A DNA stretch of 64,000 nt from Tumebacillus avium (GTDB lineage Bacteria; Bacillota; Bacilli; Tumebacillales; Tumebacillaceae). A model generated the notes under the pieces. That model was given only the letters and a program-made list of their open reading frames with translations, was not told the DNA's origin and searched no databases. The position numbers and the translations under genes are program-made. The stretch is taken from positions 776,501 through 840,500 of the forward strand of contig NZ_CP021434.1 of assembly GCF_002162355.1 (NCBI RefSeq). Direction: 5' to 3'. This document shows, piece after piece, positions 16,872 to 24,501 of the stretch (the stretch's first letter is position 1; every line of letters begins with the position of its first letter).

Positions 16872-17669
16872 TTACAGCACGAACAGCCAGAACAGCGCGG
16901 CCAGCACAAAGCGGTAGATTGCGAACCAGGTCAGCTTCACGCGCTCAAGCAGCTTGAGGAAGCCAACCATCGCGAACAGGGCGACAACAAAAGCGGTGAT
17001 GAAGCCGACCGCGAAGTAGCCGATGTCGCCGGTGGACAGGTGCTCCCAGCTCTTCAGCAGGTCATAGCCGGTCGCGCCGACCATCATCGGAATGGCGATG
17101 AAGAAGGAGAAGTCGGCCGCCGCTTTGCGGTGTACCCCGAAGAACAGACCGCCCGACATCGTGGAGCCGGAGCGGGAGAAGCCGGGCCAGACGGCGAGCA
17201 TCTGGAACAGGCCGATCTGCAGCGCTTGGAGGTAGGTGATGTCGTCGATGGTGTGCGCCTTAATCTCGCGTTTCTCCGCGTATTTCTCGGCGACGATCAT
17301 CAGCACCCCGCCGACGACGAGGCCGATCAGCACCGTTTCCGGCGAGAAGAGCACCTCTTTGATGAAGCCGTGGAGCAGGAACCCGGCGGTCAGGGCCGGG
17401 ATGATGCCAAGCAGAACGTGGAGCAGGTTGATCTTGTACTGCGGGGCGTTGCCGACGCGAATGCCGAACAGCCCGAGGATGCGTTTCCAGTACAGCACGG
17501 TGGCTGCGAGGATCGCGCCGAGCTGGATGAAGATCTCAAACGTCTTCACCGCTTCGCCGGTCGCGCCAAGCAGTTCTCCTGTCAAAATCAGATGCCCGGT
17601 CGACGAGATCGGCAGAAACTCCGCCAAGCCTTCGACCAGGCCCATAATCAGCGCTGAAATATAGTCCAT
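16872..17669 (-). CDS. uppP: Undecaprenyl-diphosphatase UppP (BacA)
   Basis: A 265-residue polytopic membrane enzyme that dephosphorylates undecaprenyl pyrophosphate to recycle the lipid carrier for peptidoglycan; extra copies give bacitracin resistance. The first motif [17 protein letters not shown] (10-26) and the second [13 protein letters not shown] carry the conserved Glu, Ser, His and Arg residues. Length and about eight hydrophobic helices match the family. It stands next to the lia operon, which responds to lipid II stress, but has its own terminator, so common control is not shown. Confidence 0.97.
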   Translation of the reverse strand: MDYISALIMGLVEGLAEFLPISSTGHLILTGELLGATGEAVKTFEIFIQLGAILAATVLYWKRILGLFGIRVGNAPQYKINLLHVLLGIIPALTAGFLLHGFIKEVLFSPETVLIGLVVGGVLMIVAEKYAEKREIKAHTIDDITYLQALQIGLFQMLAVWPGFSRSGSTMSGGLFFGVHRKAAADFSFFIAIPMMVGATGYDLLKSWEHLSTGDIGYFAVGFITAFVVALFAMVGFLKLLERVKLTWFAIYRFVLAALFWLFVL

Positions 17670-17730
17670 AATGTCGTCCTTTCCGCATCAAAGCTATCAC
17701 TAGTAGCATTCTACCTCATTTTAGACGAAC

Positions 17731-17761
17731 AAAAAAGCCGACTCCCTTCACAGGAATCGGC
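17731..17761 (-). terminator. Terminator of the cysteine-peptide operon
   Basis: On the minus strand GCCGATTCC / GGGAGTCGGC (one G-U pair) followed by a run of T. The TGA stop of the last operon gene (17748-17750) lies in the loop. Confidence 0.85.
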
Positions 17762-18254
17762 GTATGTTAAGCTCCATCGTCTCATAGCTTGCGACAATCC
17801 CGTGTTCGGCGATTACGCCTTGCGCGGAGATCAGCACGAAGTAGGGGTATTCTTTGATGCGGTATTCCTGGATCATCCGCGAGTTGCGCAGCAGAGTCAC
17901 GCCGTCCGGCACCGCTTTGCCCGGCTGTCCGGCTGCCAGCGCCGGGGCGATGACAAGGACGCGAAGCTCCGGAAATTTCGGCTGGAATTCGGGCAGGTAG
18001 GAGATGAGCGTCTGGCAGACCTTGCAATCGTCTTTCGCAAACACGAGCAGCATCGGCCGCCCGGACTCCTCCTCAACCGGCATGAGCGGGGCCGGCTGGC
18101 CGGTTTGCAAAGCGTCTTTCTCCACGCGATCGCCGGTGATGCGAAAGCGGTGCAGAAATTCGTTGACCATCTTCGCGAGGCGATAGACGGCGAAGAGCAG
18201 AATGAAGATGAAGATCCAGGAGACCAGGTTTGAAATCAGCAAAAATGTTTCCAT
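17748..18254 (-). CDS. Membrane-anchored thioredoxin-fold protein, MauD-like
   Basis: A 168-residue protein with one N-terminal transmembrane helix (about 4-28) and an extracytoplasmic thioredoxin fold. The redox motif is C77-K-V-C80 (DDCKVCQTL) and the cis-Pro loop is EYPYFVLI. MauD proteins work with MauE in disulfide formation. It is the last gene of the operon; its ATG overlaps the stop of the MauE-like gene (TGATG). A much longer open frame upstream is spurious: the start here is set by overlap and by the membrane helix. Likely role: oxidation or isomerisation of disulfides in the exported four-cysteine peptides encoded upstream. Confidence 0.8.
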   Translation of the reverse strand: METFLLISNLVSWIFIFILLFAVYRLAKMVNEFLHRFRITGDRVEKDALQTGQPAPLMPVEEESGRPMLLVFAKDDCKVCQTLISYLPEFQPKFPELRVLVIAPALAAGQPGKAVPDGVTLLRNSRMIQEYRIKEYPYFVLISAQGVIAEHGIVASYETMELNIRRFL

Positions 18255-18814
18255 CAGGCACCTTCTTCCTTGCTTGTCCAGATTGTTTTGATGCGTGTGC
18301 GAACCTTGTTCAGTTCCGTGTACAGCACCCATGCCATCAGCGTCAGCCCGGCCGCCGTCATCGTGGTGATGGTGCCGATGCTGTCGAGCGTTTCCAGCGC
18401 GCCTGCGTTTTTCCACACCCAGCCGCAGCCCGCCATCAGCACCAGGTTGCGCAGCACCAGTTTCCACGACAGCAAATGGTTCCCCGCCACACCCCCGCAC
18501 CCGCAGGAGATCTCGCGCCGCCCGCGCAGCAGATTGATCCCAATCGCCGCGCTGTACACAGCCAGCAGCAACAGTGACCCCAGCGCTGCCCAAGGCAGCA
18601 GGGAGTCCCGCAAAGAACCTATGAGCAACAGAACGGCCAGCGCTCCCTCCACATACACTTCTCCGATCGCCAAAGGCCTGACCATCGCTTCAGGCAAAAT
18701 CCGGTAGTCCGCCACAATCGCCACATGCTCTTCCATCTTGCTCCGCTTGGACAGTGCGCTGCTCAGGAAGATTCCCGATAATAGAGTGCAGAAAAACAAG
18801 ATCGCTGCTGCCAT
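18254..18814 (-). CDS. MauE/DoxX-like redox-associated membrane protein
   Basis: A 186-residue protein with four predicted transmembrane helices: 1-19, 55-75, 78-100 and 125-150. A cysteine-rich motif SCGCGG lies between helices, as in MauE-type proteins that pass electrons between thioredoxin-like partners and the membrane. The ATG at 18814 overlaps the stop of the exporter gene (TGATG), with GGAGG nine bases upstream inside that gene. Translational coupling on both sides shows it works with the thioredoxin-ABC fusion and the MauD-like protein. Family assignment is based on size, topology and the partner genes, not on a precise signature. Confidence 0.72.
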   Translation of the reverse strand: MAAAILFFCTLLSGIFLSSALSKRSKMEEHVAIVADYRILPEAMVRPLAIGEVYVEGALAVLLLIGSLRDSLLPWAALGSLLLLAVYSAAIGINLLRGRREISCGCGGVAGNHLLSWKLVLRNLVLMAGCGWVWKNAGALETLDSIGTITTMTAAGLTLMAWVLYTELNKVRTRIKTIWTSKEEGA

Positions 18815-21201
18815 CACACCGCACCTCCGGTTTCTACCCCATACCACTCGGCCTGCATCTCATACATCCGGCGATACTCGCCGCCCAGAGCGATCAGTTC
18901 GGCATGTGTCCCCTGCTCGGCGACGCGGCCGTCTTTCAGCACGACGATGCGGTCGGCGAGCCGGGCTGCGGCCATGCGGTGGGAGATGAAGATCGCCGTC
19001 TTGCCTGCGGTCAGCCGTTCAAACTGCGCAAACACCTCACGCTCCGCCTGCGGGTCGAGCGCGGCGGTTGGCTCGTCCAAGATCACCACCTGCGCATCGG
19101 CAAACACGGCACGCGCCAAGGCGATCTTTTGCCACTGCCCGCCGGAGAGGTCCTCGCCATCGCGGTACATCCGCCCGAGATAGGTGTCATACCCCTGCGC
19201 CATCCGCCCGACAAACTGCGCCGCTCCGCTCTTCTCCGCCGCTTCTGCCAAACGCTCATCATCGCCATAACGCTCGATCTCGCTGCAGGCGATATTCTCC
19301 CGCACCGACAGCTGATAGCGGATAAAGTCCTGAAAAATCACATTGATCTCCTTGCGCAGCGCCCCCTCCTCAATACCATCGAGGTTCACGCCGTCAAAAC
19401 AAATCTGCCCGTCCGTCACCGGATACAGTCCCATCAAACATTTCACCAGCGTTGTTTTCCCCGACCCGTTTTCGCCGACCAGCGCCAGTTTCTCGCCCGG
19501 CCGGATCGTAAACGACACGTTCTGCAGCACATCGCGCCTGCCTTGCAGATAGCGGTACGAAACGTTCTCCACCGAGATCCCCTGCACCAAAGCCGGAAAC
19601 GGCTCCGTCCCCTTCATCTGCCGCACGCCCGGCACTTCGTAGTGCAGCAAGGAAAAATAGTCCCGGATAAACAGCCCCGACTCATACAGCCTGGCCATCT
19701 GCTGCGAGATGCTGTTGATCGACCCCTGCGTCCCTTGCACAGCCTGTCCGATCGCCACAAAATCCCCGACCGTCACCGTCGACGTGCGCATCAGCCAGAC
19801 CATCACCCCGGCGGCCAGCGTGTAAAACAGCGCCGTGATCCCGTCGAGCCCGACATAGGCTGTCTGCTGCTTCTTTTGCAGCGACAACTGCTCCGCCGCA
19901 TTTTTCAAAAACTTTTGCGACCAGCGCCGCATCAAGTGCGGTGCAAGCCGGAACAAACGCACTTCTCCGGCGGCCGGGCGGGATTTGAGCAGATGGGAGA
20001 AGTAGTGGGCTTCCCGCGTGGTTTTGGTCTGCGCCACCGACAACTGAAAACTGCGTTTGCCAAATCCGGACTGGATAAAGAAAATCGGAATCGAAGCCAC
20101 TGTCGAGATCACGACGAGACTCCAATGCACCGTAAACAAAAAACCTAAAAACGACAACAGCACCAACGCCGATTTGCCAATCTCCAGCACATTCTTCAGC
20201 GGCTGCAAAAACCGGCCCCCCATCCCCCCGTTCACACGATCGAGATGATCCTGAAACTCCGGCAGGTCAAAATACGAGTAGGGCACCGACGACGTTTTCT
20301 GCATGATCTGCTGCTGCAAGACGTGGTCGAGCCGAAATTCCATCTTGCGGTTGAAATACTCCTGCGCCTTCTGCACCGTGGAACTGAGCAGCACGATCAA
20401 AAACTGAGCCAGCAACAGCCAGAGCGCCATGCTGAACTGCTCCGAACGCTTCAACACCAGATCGGTAACCGTGTCGATCAGATGCTTCGTCACCGACAGC
20501 GCGGCGATCGGCAGCGTTCCCATCACCACGCTCGCCAGCAGGGAAAACAGCATCCAGCCCTTCCCGTGCTGCCAGACCAGCCGAAACGCCCGGCCTAAGA
20601 TCACGCTCAAAGACAGCTTCCCACCCTGCGGCTTGCCCGGTTGCTTGCCTGACTGCTTGCCTGACTGCTTGCCCTGCGGCTTTTGCTGCCACTCTGCCCG
20701 ATATTTTGCGATGAGTTGATTGACCGACTCCCCCACACGACGGATCACACCCGTGCGGTCGACGATGAAAGAAAAGGGAAACGTTGTGATGTTCAACCGA
20801 TTGATCAATTCTTCCGGCGCCATCTGCAACGGTAATTTGCTATGGAAAGTTTGAAAATACTCTTGAACCTTTTGCGGGTCATCTTTCGGCATGATCAGGC
20901 AAAGTGCGGGCAGCTCCTGCTTCTCCCGCGCCTGAATCAGCCGCTCGACAGACCCTTTGCACAATCCGCAGCCCGGAGCTGCGATCATGATCACGACCGG
21001 CCGCCCGGCCAGTTCCTTTGGCATCGTCAACAGATGCTGAATCGACACCCCGACCAGCGGATGCCCAAGCCCCCAATCAGCGGATGCTTGCGGCAGATGA
21101 CCGACCTCTGCCTGCAAGTTATGAAATTGCCTGCGCAACAGCCTGTACACGAGGAGACACCCTGCCGCGATCAACAAGGACAGCACTACAATAGACGGCA
21201 T
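18814..21201 (-). CDS. Thioredoxin-like domain fused to an ABC peptide exporter
   Basis: A 795-residue fusion. One membrane helix (4-20) is followed by a TlpA/thioredoxin-like domain (about 44-170) with C78-G-L-C81 (APGCGLCKGS) and a cis-Pro loop TTFPFSFIVDRTG. A low-complexity linker of GKQSGKQSGKQPGK repeats (about 176-196) follows, then a six-helix ABC permease (about 205-500). The ATPase has Walker A GENGSGKTT, signature LSGGQWQK, Walker B VVILDEPTAALD and H-loop ISHR. Peptide exporters of this size usually carry a C39 peptidase in front; here a redox domain takes that place. The start at 21201 has AGGAGGGG five bases upstream. It follows two cysteine-rich peptide genes, so those peptides are its probable cargo. 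The fold assignments are firm, the fusion's role is inference. Confidence 0.88.
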   Translation of the reverse strand: MPSIVVLSLLIAAGCLLVYRLLRRQFHNLQAEVGHLPQASADWGLGHPLVGVSIQHLLTMPKELAGRPVVIMIAAPGCGLCKGSVERLIQAREKQELPALCLIMPKDDPQKVQEYFQTFHSKLPLQMAPEELINRLNITTFPFSFIVDRTGVIRRVGESVNQLIAKYRAEWQQKPQGKQSGKQSGKQPGKPQGGKLSLSVILGRAFRLVWQHGKGWMLFSLLASVVMGTLPIAALSVTKHLIDTVTDLVLKRSEQFSMALWLLLAQFLIVLLSSTVQKAQEYFNRKMEFRLDHVLQQQIMQKTSSVPYSYFDLPEFQDHLDRVNGGMGGRFLQPLKNVLEIGKSALVLLSFLGFLFTVHWSLVVISTVASIPIFFIQSGFGKRSFQLSVAQTKTTREAHYFSHLLKSRPAAGEVRLFRLAPHLMRRWSQKFLKNAAEQLSLQKKQQTAYVGLDGITALFYTLAAGVMVWLMRTSTVTVGDFVAIGQAVQGTQGSINSISQQMARLYESGLFIRDYFSLLHYEVPGVRQMKGTEPFPALVQGISVENVSYRYLQGRRDVLQNVSFTIRPGEKLALVGENGSGKTTLVKCLMGLYPVTDGQICFDGVNLDGIEEGALRKEINVIFQDFIRYQLSVRENIACSEIERYGDDERLAEAAEKSGAAQFVGRMAQGYDTYLGRMYRDGEDLSGGQWQKIALARAVFADAQVVILDEPTAALDPQAEREVFAQFERLTAGKTAIFISHRMAAARLADRIVVLKDGRVAEQGTHAELIALGGEYRRMYEMQAEWYGVETGGAV

Positions 21202-21214
21202 CTCGACCCCTCCT

Positions 21215-21242
21215 AAAAAACCTGCCGGGTTCCCCCGGCAGG
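21215..21242 (-). terminator. Attenuator hairpin between the peptide genes and their exporter
   Basis: A perfect 9-bp GC stem (CCTGCCGGG / CCCGGCAGG, plus strand 21221-21229 and 21234-21242) with a 4-base loop and a T6 tail on the minus strand. It lies directly before the AGGAGGGG site of the exporter. Partial termination here would give more peptide than exporter transcript. Confidence 0.85.
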
Positions 21243-21261
21243 CTGTGCATCAAATCAGAAA

Positions 21262-21435
21262 CTAATCACAGCAGACGCCGGTGACTTCCCAATGATCACG
21301 ATTCCAAGCCTCATAGTGATAGTCGTAACCCACGTCACAGTACCCGGCTACACAACGGCTCTCAAAGCCATCCTGTCCAACAGCACCTTCTGTAACGCCT
21401 TCATAACCAAACAATTTCGTGATGTTTTTCAACAT
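21262..21435 (-). CDS. Cysteine-rich small peptide B (candidate secreted peptide precursor)
   Basis: A 57-residue peptide with ATG at 21435 and AAAAGGAG nine bases upstream. The N-terminal third (LKNITKLFGYEGVTEGAV) is nearly the same as in peptide A and looks like a leader. The C-terminal part has four cysteines in the pattern C-x4-C (RCVAGYC) and a terminal CC (VTGVCCD), plus an AW(N)RD-W-TG segment shared with peptide A. It is rich in Tyr, Trp and acidic residues. No clear double-glycine cleavage site exists (GYEGVTEG), and no protease gene is adjacent. Adjacent genes are peptide A and the thioredoxin-ABC fusion. Family unknown to me; a disulfide-containing bacteriocin or signalling peptide is the most natural reading. 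Confidence 0.82.
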   Translation of the reverse strand: MLKNITKLFGYEGVTEGAVGQDGFESRCVAGYCDVGYDYHYEAWNRDHWEVTGVCCD

Positions 21436-21472
21436 ATCCAATCACTCCTTTTTTTGGTTTGAGTCGGCTGTA

Positions 21473-21667
21473 CTAGCAGCAGCTCCCGGTGTAATACCAG
21501 CCATCTTCACGACTCCAGGCTTTTTCATAATAATTCCGCTCGTAGCCGCTCCGATCATAGCAGGTGCCCAGTTCACACTCGTTCGCGTAGGGCTCCGGCT
21601 CCACGGTGCCTTCCGTACCGCCGGCGTAACCAAACAATTTCGTGACGTTTTTCAACAGATCACTCAT
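21473..21667 (-). CDS. Cysteine-rich small peptide A (candidate secreted peptide precursor)
   Basis: A 64-residue peptide, paralogue of peptide B: leader LKNVTKLFGYAGGTEGTV, then C-x4-C (ECELGTC), then AWSRED-W-TG and the terminal CC (TGSCC). All four cysteines align with peptide B. The annotated ATG at 21667 directly abuts its GGAG with no spacer. The codon aligned with peptide B's ATG is CTG, at the same 9-base distance from GGAG, followed by TTG; translation may therefore start at CTG or TTG, giving a peptide three or four residues shorter. It is the first gene of the operon, preceded by a TATAAT box. The function is inferred from context only. Confidence 0.82.
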   Translation of the reverse strand: MSDLLKNVTKLFGYAGGTEGTVEPEPYANECELGTCYDRSGYERNYYEKAWSREDGWYYTGSCC

Positions 21668-21705
21668 CTCCTTTTGGTTAGTTTTTTAAAACTGTGAACA
21701 ATTAC

Positions 21706-21711
21706 ATTATA
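21706..21711 (-). promoter_or_regulatory. TATAAT -10 box before the peptide operon
   Basis: A perfect TATAAT on the minus strand, 39 bp before the ATG of peptide A, in AT-rich DNA. No convincing -35 hexamer stands 16-18 bp upstream, so an activator may be needed. Confidence 0.5.
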
Positions 21712-21756
21712 TATCAATTAGTGATCAAAAGGATAGTTACTTTTAAAAAAATAAAT

Positions 21757-21784
21757 AAAAAAAACCGCCCCATCGGAGGCGGTT
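21757..21784 (-). terminator. Terminator of the SCO1 operon
   Basis: AACCGCC / GGGCGGTT stem with a run of eight T on the minus strand; the stop codon of the SCO1 gene overlaps the base of the stem. Confidence 0.88.
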
Positions 21785-22400
21785 ACTCTTTTGCTAATTT
21801 GGTGATGTCTTTCAACACGTCTTCGGTCGGCATCTCTTCGCCCATGTAGTAGACTTTGCGGACGTTGTTTTTCGCGTCGACCAGGTAGAGCGAACGGGTG
21901 GCGTGGATAAACGTGCCGTCCGCCTGCTCTTCGACGAAGTTGCCGTAGCTTTCCACGACGGCATGCGTCTCTTCTTCCGTGCCGCGCAGGAGCGTCCAGC
22001 CCTGCTGGTCGATGCCCATCGCTTCGGCGTGCTTCTGCAGGACATCGGCGGTGTCGTGGTCGGGATCAAACGTGACGGAGACAAAATGGACTTTGCTGCC
22101 CCAGTAGCCTGCTTCTTTCAAGTCATTCTGCAAGTTGACCATCTTCGCCGTCGTGACCGGGCAGATGTCCGGGCAGTTGGTGTAGATGAACTCGACGAGG
22201 CGGACTTTGCCGTTGTAGTCGGTGAAGTTGACGTTCTCCCCGGCGAGATTTTGCAGCGTGAAGTCGGGAGCGCGGTTTAAGAAGGGCAGTTTCGTATAGC
22301 CCGACCAGAACCAGTAGCCGACCCCGACCAGGAAGGCGATGATCATCACACCGATCAGACCGTTCAGCAGCAGATTGTTGCGTTTCTTTGCGGTATCCAT
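21783..22400 (-). CDS. SCO1/SenC family copper chaperone
   Basis: A 205-residue membrane-anchored thioredoxin-fold protein with a helix at 11-33. The copper motif is C-x3-C in TNCPDICP, and the distal ligand His is in FIHATRSLYLVD. SCO proteins deliver Cu to the CuA site of cytochrome c oxidase or keep its cysteines reduced. The start at 22400 overlaps the lgt stop (TAATG); a longer frame to 22484 is inside lgt and spurious. Order of the operon is YtkA-like lipoprotein, Lgt, SCO1, which suggests maturation of lipoproteins in copper or oxidase biogenesis. Confidence 0.94.
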   Translation of the reverse strand: MDTAKKRNNLLLNGLIGVMIIAFLVGVGYWFWSGYTKLPFLNRAPDFTLQNLAGENVNFTDYNGKVRLVEFIYTNCPDICPVTTAKMVNLQNDLKEAGYWGSKVHFVSVTFDPDHDTADVLQKHAEAMGIDQQGWTLLRGTEEETHAVVESYGNFVEEQADGTFIHATRSLYLVDAKNNVRKVYYMGEEMPTEDVLKDITKLAKE

Positions 22401-23179
22401 TACACAGCAGCCCTTTCCTTCGTCAGCAGGCGCGTACCCGCCCACAGCGCAAACGTCACGAGGATGGCGATGACGGAGGTCCATTGCCCTGCTGTCCAGT
22501 TAAAGAGATATTCCGGCGTGTCGCCGCGCAGATATTCGAGGAAAAAGCGCCCGATCGAATACAAGGCAACGTAGATCACGAAGATCAGACCTTTGGGCAG
22601 CGGACGGAAGCGCAAGATGATGATCAGCGCAAACACGACCATGCACCACATGCTCTCAAACACTTCGGCCGGCCAGAGCGGGAGGTCGCCATATTCGGCG
22701 TAGGCGTTGGTGCCTTCCGGATAGACGATGCCAAAGCCGCTGTTCGTCGGCGCCCCGTACGCGTCACCGTTCATGAAGCAGGCGGCGCGGCCGATCGCTT
22801 GTCCGATGATCATGCCCGGCGCAAACAGGTCGGCCGTTTCCCAGAACGACCATTTCAGCTTGCGCACGTACCAGATCCCGGTCAGAACGCCCCCGATCAG
22901 TCCGCCTTGCACCGACATCCCGCCGTCCCAGACCGCGAGGATCTGCAGCGGGTGTGACAGGTAATACGCGCCTTGGAAGAACAAGACCTCCCACAAACGC
23001 GCCCCCAGCAAGCCGCCCAAGATGACGGCAAATGCCATGTCGCTCAGCTTCTCCGGGTCGCGCCCCGCCAACTTGGCAAAATACGCGGTGACGCCAAGGC
23101 CCAGCAAAATCGCCAAAGCCGAGATCACCGAGTGCGACGGAATCCCAAACCCGAAAATCGTAAATAGGTACTCTCTCAC
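22400..23179 (-). CDS. lgt: Prolipoprotein diacylglyceryl transferase Lgt
   Basis: A 259-residue membrane enzyme with seven hydrophobic helices that transfers diacylglycerol to the lipobox cysteine of prolipoproteins. The family loop H-P (YYLSHPLQIL), DGGMSVQGGLIGG and the signature region IGQAIGRAACFMNGDAYG are present. The signature differs from the canonical GRxGNFxN(G)E by having A-A-C in place of the G-N-x stretch and GD in place of GE. Such divergent Lgt copies can be second copies dedicated to nearby lipoproteins; the gene immediately upstream is a lipoprotein. It is coupled to SCO1 by a TAATG overlap. Confidence 0.93.
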   Translation of the reverse strand: MREYLFTIFGFGIPSHSVISALAILLGLGVTAYFAKLAGRDPEKLSDMAFAVILGGLLGARLWEVLFFQGAYYLSHPLQILAVWDGGMSVQGGLIGGVLTGIWYVRKLKWSFWETADLFAPGMIIGQAIGRAACFMNGDAYGAPTNSGFGIVYPEGTNAYAEYGDLPLWPAEVFESMWCMVVFALIIILRFRPLPKGLIFVIYVALYSIGRFFLEYLRGDTPEYLFNWTAGQWTSVIAILVTFALWAGTRLLTKERAAV

Positions 23180-23205
23180 CCAGACACCTCCCAGTTTAAA
23201 AAACG

Positions 23206-23610
23206 CTATTCTGCGACTTCAAATGTCACAGTCGGCATTTGATGCAGTTCTTTGGTAGTTGTGTGTATCGTCACTTGATAAGTACCTGGTTCCATAAAAG
23301 TCTTGTTCAGCGTATAACGGCCGTCACCCAGCGCTTTGGCGTCCAGCGTTTCATGTGCGCCTTCGCCTTGCCAGATTTCAAATTCCACCTTGGCATCCGG
23401 CACAGGCTCCCCTGCGCGCGCGATCGTGGCGAGCAGTTCCGCCTCAGCGCCTGCCTTGGCGGGGCTGGGGGCGGTGGTGAAGTCGATGGTCAGCTTGACC
23501 GGTTTTGTCGTACTCGTCCCGTGCTGCTCATGCTCCGCTGAACTTCCGCAGCCGACGCTTGCGACCATCGCCGCGATCAGCAGCGGGGCGATCCACACAA
23601 TTCGTTTCAT
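23206..23610 (-). CDS. YtkA/FixH-like lipoprotein
   Basis: A 134-residue lipoprotein with lipobox VASVGC near residue 21 and a single Ig-like beta domain: P-S-P-A-KAGAEAELLATI, then GRYTLNKTFMEPGTYQVTIHT. YtkA-type domains occur in proteins linked to copper handling and respiratory oxidases. I chose the ATG at 23610 (GGAGG eight bases upstream) over the GTG at 23619. It lies 26 bp upstream of lgt, which would lipidate it, and shares an operon with SCO1. Confidence 0.85.
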   Translation of the reverse strand: MKRIVWIAPLLIAAMVASVGCGSSAEHEQHGTSTTKPVKLTIDFTTAPSPAKAGAEAELLATIARAGEPVPDAKVEFEIWQGEGAHETLDAKALGDGRYTLNKTFMEPGTYQVTIHTTTKELHQMPTVTFEVAE

Positions 23611-23749
23611 CTTGTGCACCTCCTGCGTACAAGGGCAATGATACCAGACTGACGGCGGTGATTACATAACTCTATCGGGCTATCTTTATCAAATCTGTGA
23701 CGCTCTGCCTGCATTTCCTTCCATCATCGCAAATCCGCGTCCGAAATGC

Positions 23750-23774
23750 AAAAAACGGCCCGCTTACAGGGCCG
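23750..23774 (-). terminator. Terminator of the TVP38-like gene
   Basis: CGGCCC / GGGCCG stem with loop TGTAAGC and T6 on the minus strand. The TAA stop of the gene is in the loop. Confidence 0.88.
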
Positions 23775-24351
23775 CTTTTTCCGCATATTTGACTTTGCCG
23801 CGATTCTCCACCCATTTGCCGCCATACCACAGCCCGACCATGACGAGCGCGACCACGCCAAATTTCCACGGGTGCTGAATCCATGACGGCAGGTCATGTC
23901 CGATGTAGGAGAGGATGAACACCATCACGCCTTTCGCCGCAAACGTCGCGAGCAGAAACGAACGAATCGAAATCGTCGTCAAACCGCCCACCACCGCCAC
24001 CGTCGTCGAAGGAGAGAACGGGAACGAACATAAAATAAAGACCGAAGTAAATCCCTTCTCCTCAATCCAGTTCAAGAAACGGCCGGAATCCTTATATTTG
24101 CGCAGCATCCGGTCGCGCAGCCGATGGCTGAGCAGCCGCACCAGCAAAAAGAGCAGGCTTTGCCCCAGCCCAACGCCGATCCATGAATAGAGAAACCCTT
24201 CCCACAGCCCAAACGCCATCGCATTGGCCATCACGATCGGAATCAACGGCAGCACCGGGAAAAACGTCTCCAGCATCGCCATCAAGATCCCCGGCAGCGG
24301 CCCAAATGCCCGGTATTGCTCCAAAATCCCATGTAAATCGGTCAGATCCAT
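23764..24351 (-). CDS. TVP38/TMEM64 (DedA-like) membrane protein
   Basis: A 195-residue protein with five or six hydrophobic segments. Core motifs of the SNARE-associated/VTT fold are present: E-x-F-x-P-x-L-P (LETFFPVLPLIPIV), GxxLGQ (GVGLGQS) and the re-entrant segment FPFSPSTTVAVVGGL. VTT proteins are lipid scramblases or transporters, some acting on undecaprenyl phosphate or phosphatidyl lipids; the substrate cannot be fixed here. It is monocistronic, with a GGAGG site before the ATG at 24351. Confidence 0.88.
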   Translation of the reverse strand: MDLTDLHGILEQYRAFGPLPGILMAMLETFFPVLPLIPIVMANAMAFGLWEGFLYSWIGVGLGQSLLFLLVRLLSHRLRDRMLRKYKDSGRFLNWIEEKGFTSVFILCSFPFSPSTTVAVVGGLTTISIRSFLLATFAAKGVMVFILSYIGHDLPSWIQHPWKFGVVALVMVGLWYGGKWVENRGKVKYAEKAAL

Positions 24352-24501
24352 CCTTTTTCCTCCAGTTAATCATACTTACCCTATATGCATACTAACATAA
24401 TGCATAAAGTTAAACCATATACAAATTTGTTTCTTGTATTCTTTACATCCATCTGCTAGATTTAATTTGAACTAGGACGAAAGAAGGGGGACTTCTTTAC
24501 T

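Noticed and set aside
21262..21667. Classic double-glycine leader bacteriocins
   Set aside because: Only peptide A has GG (YAGGTEG); peptide B has EGV at the same place, and no C39 peptidase domain is present on the exporter.
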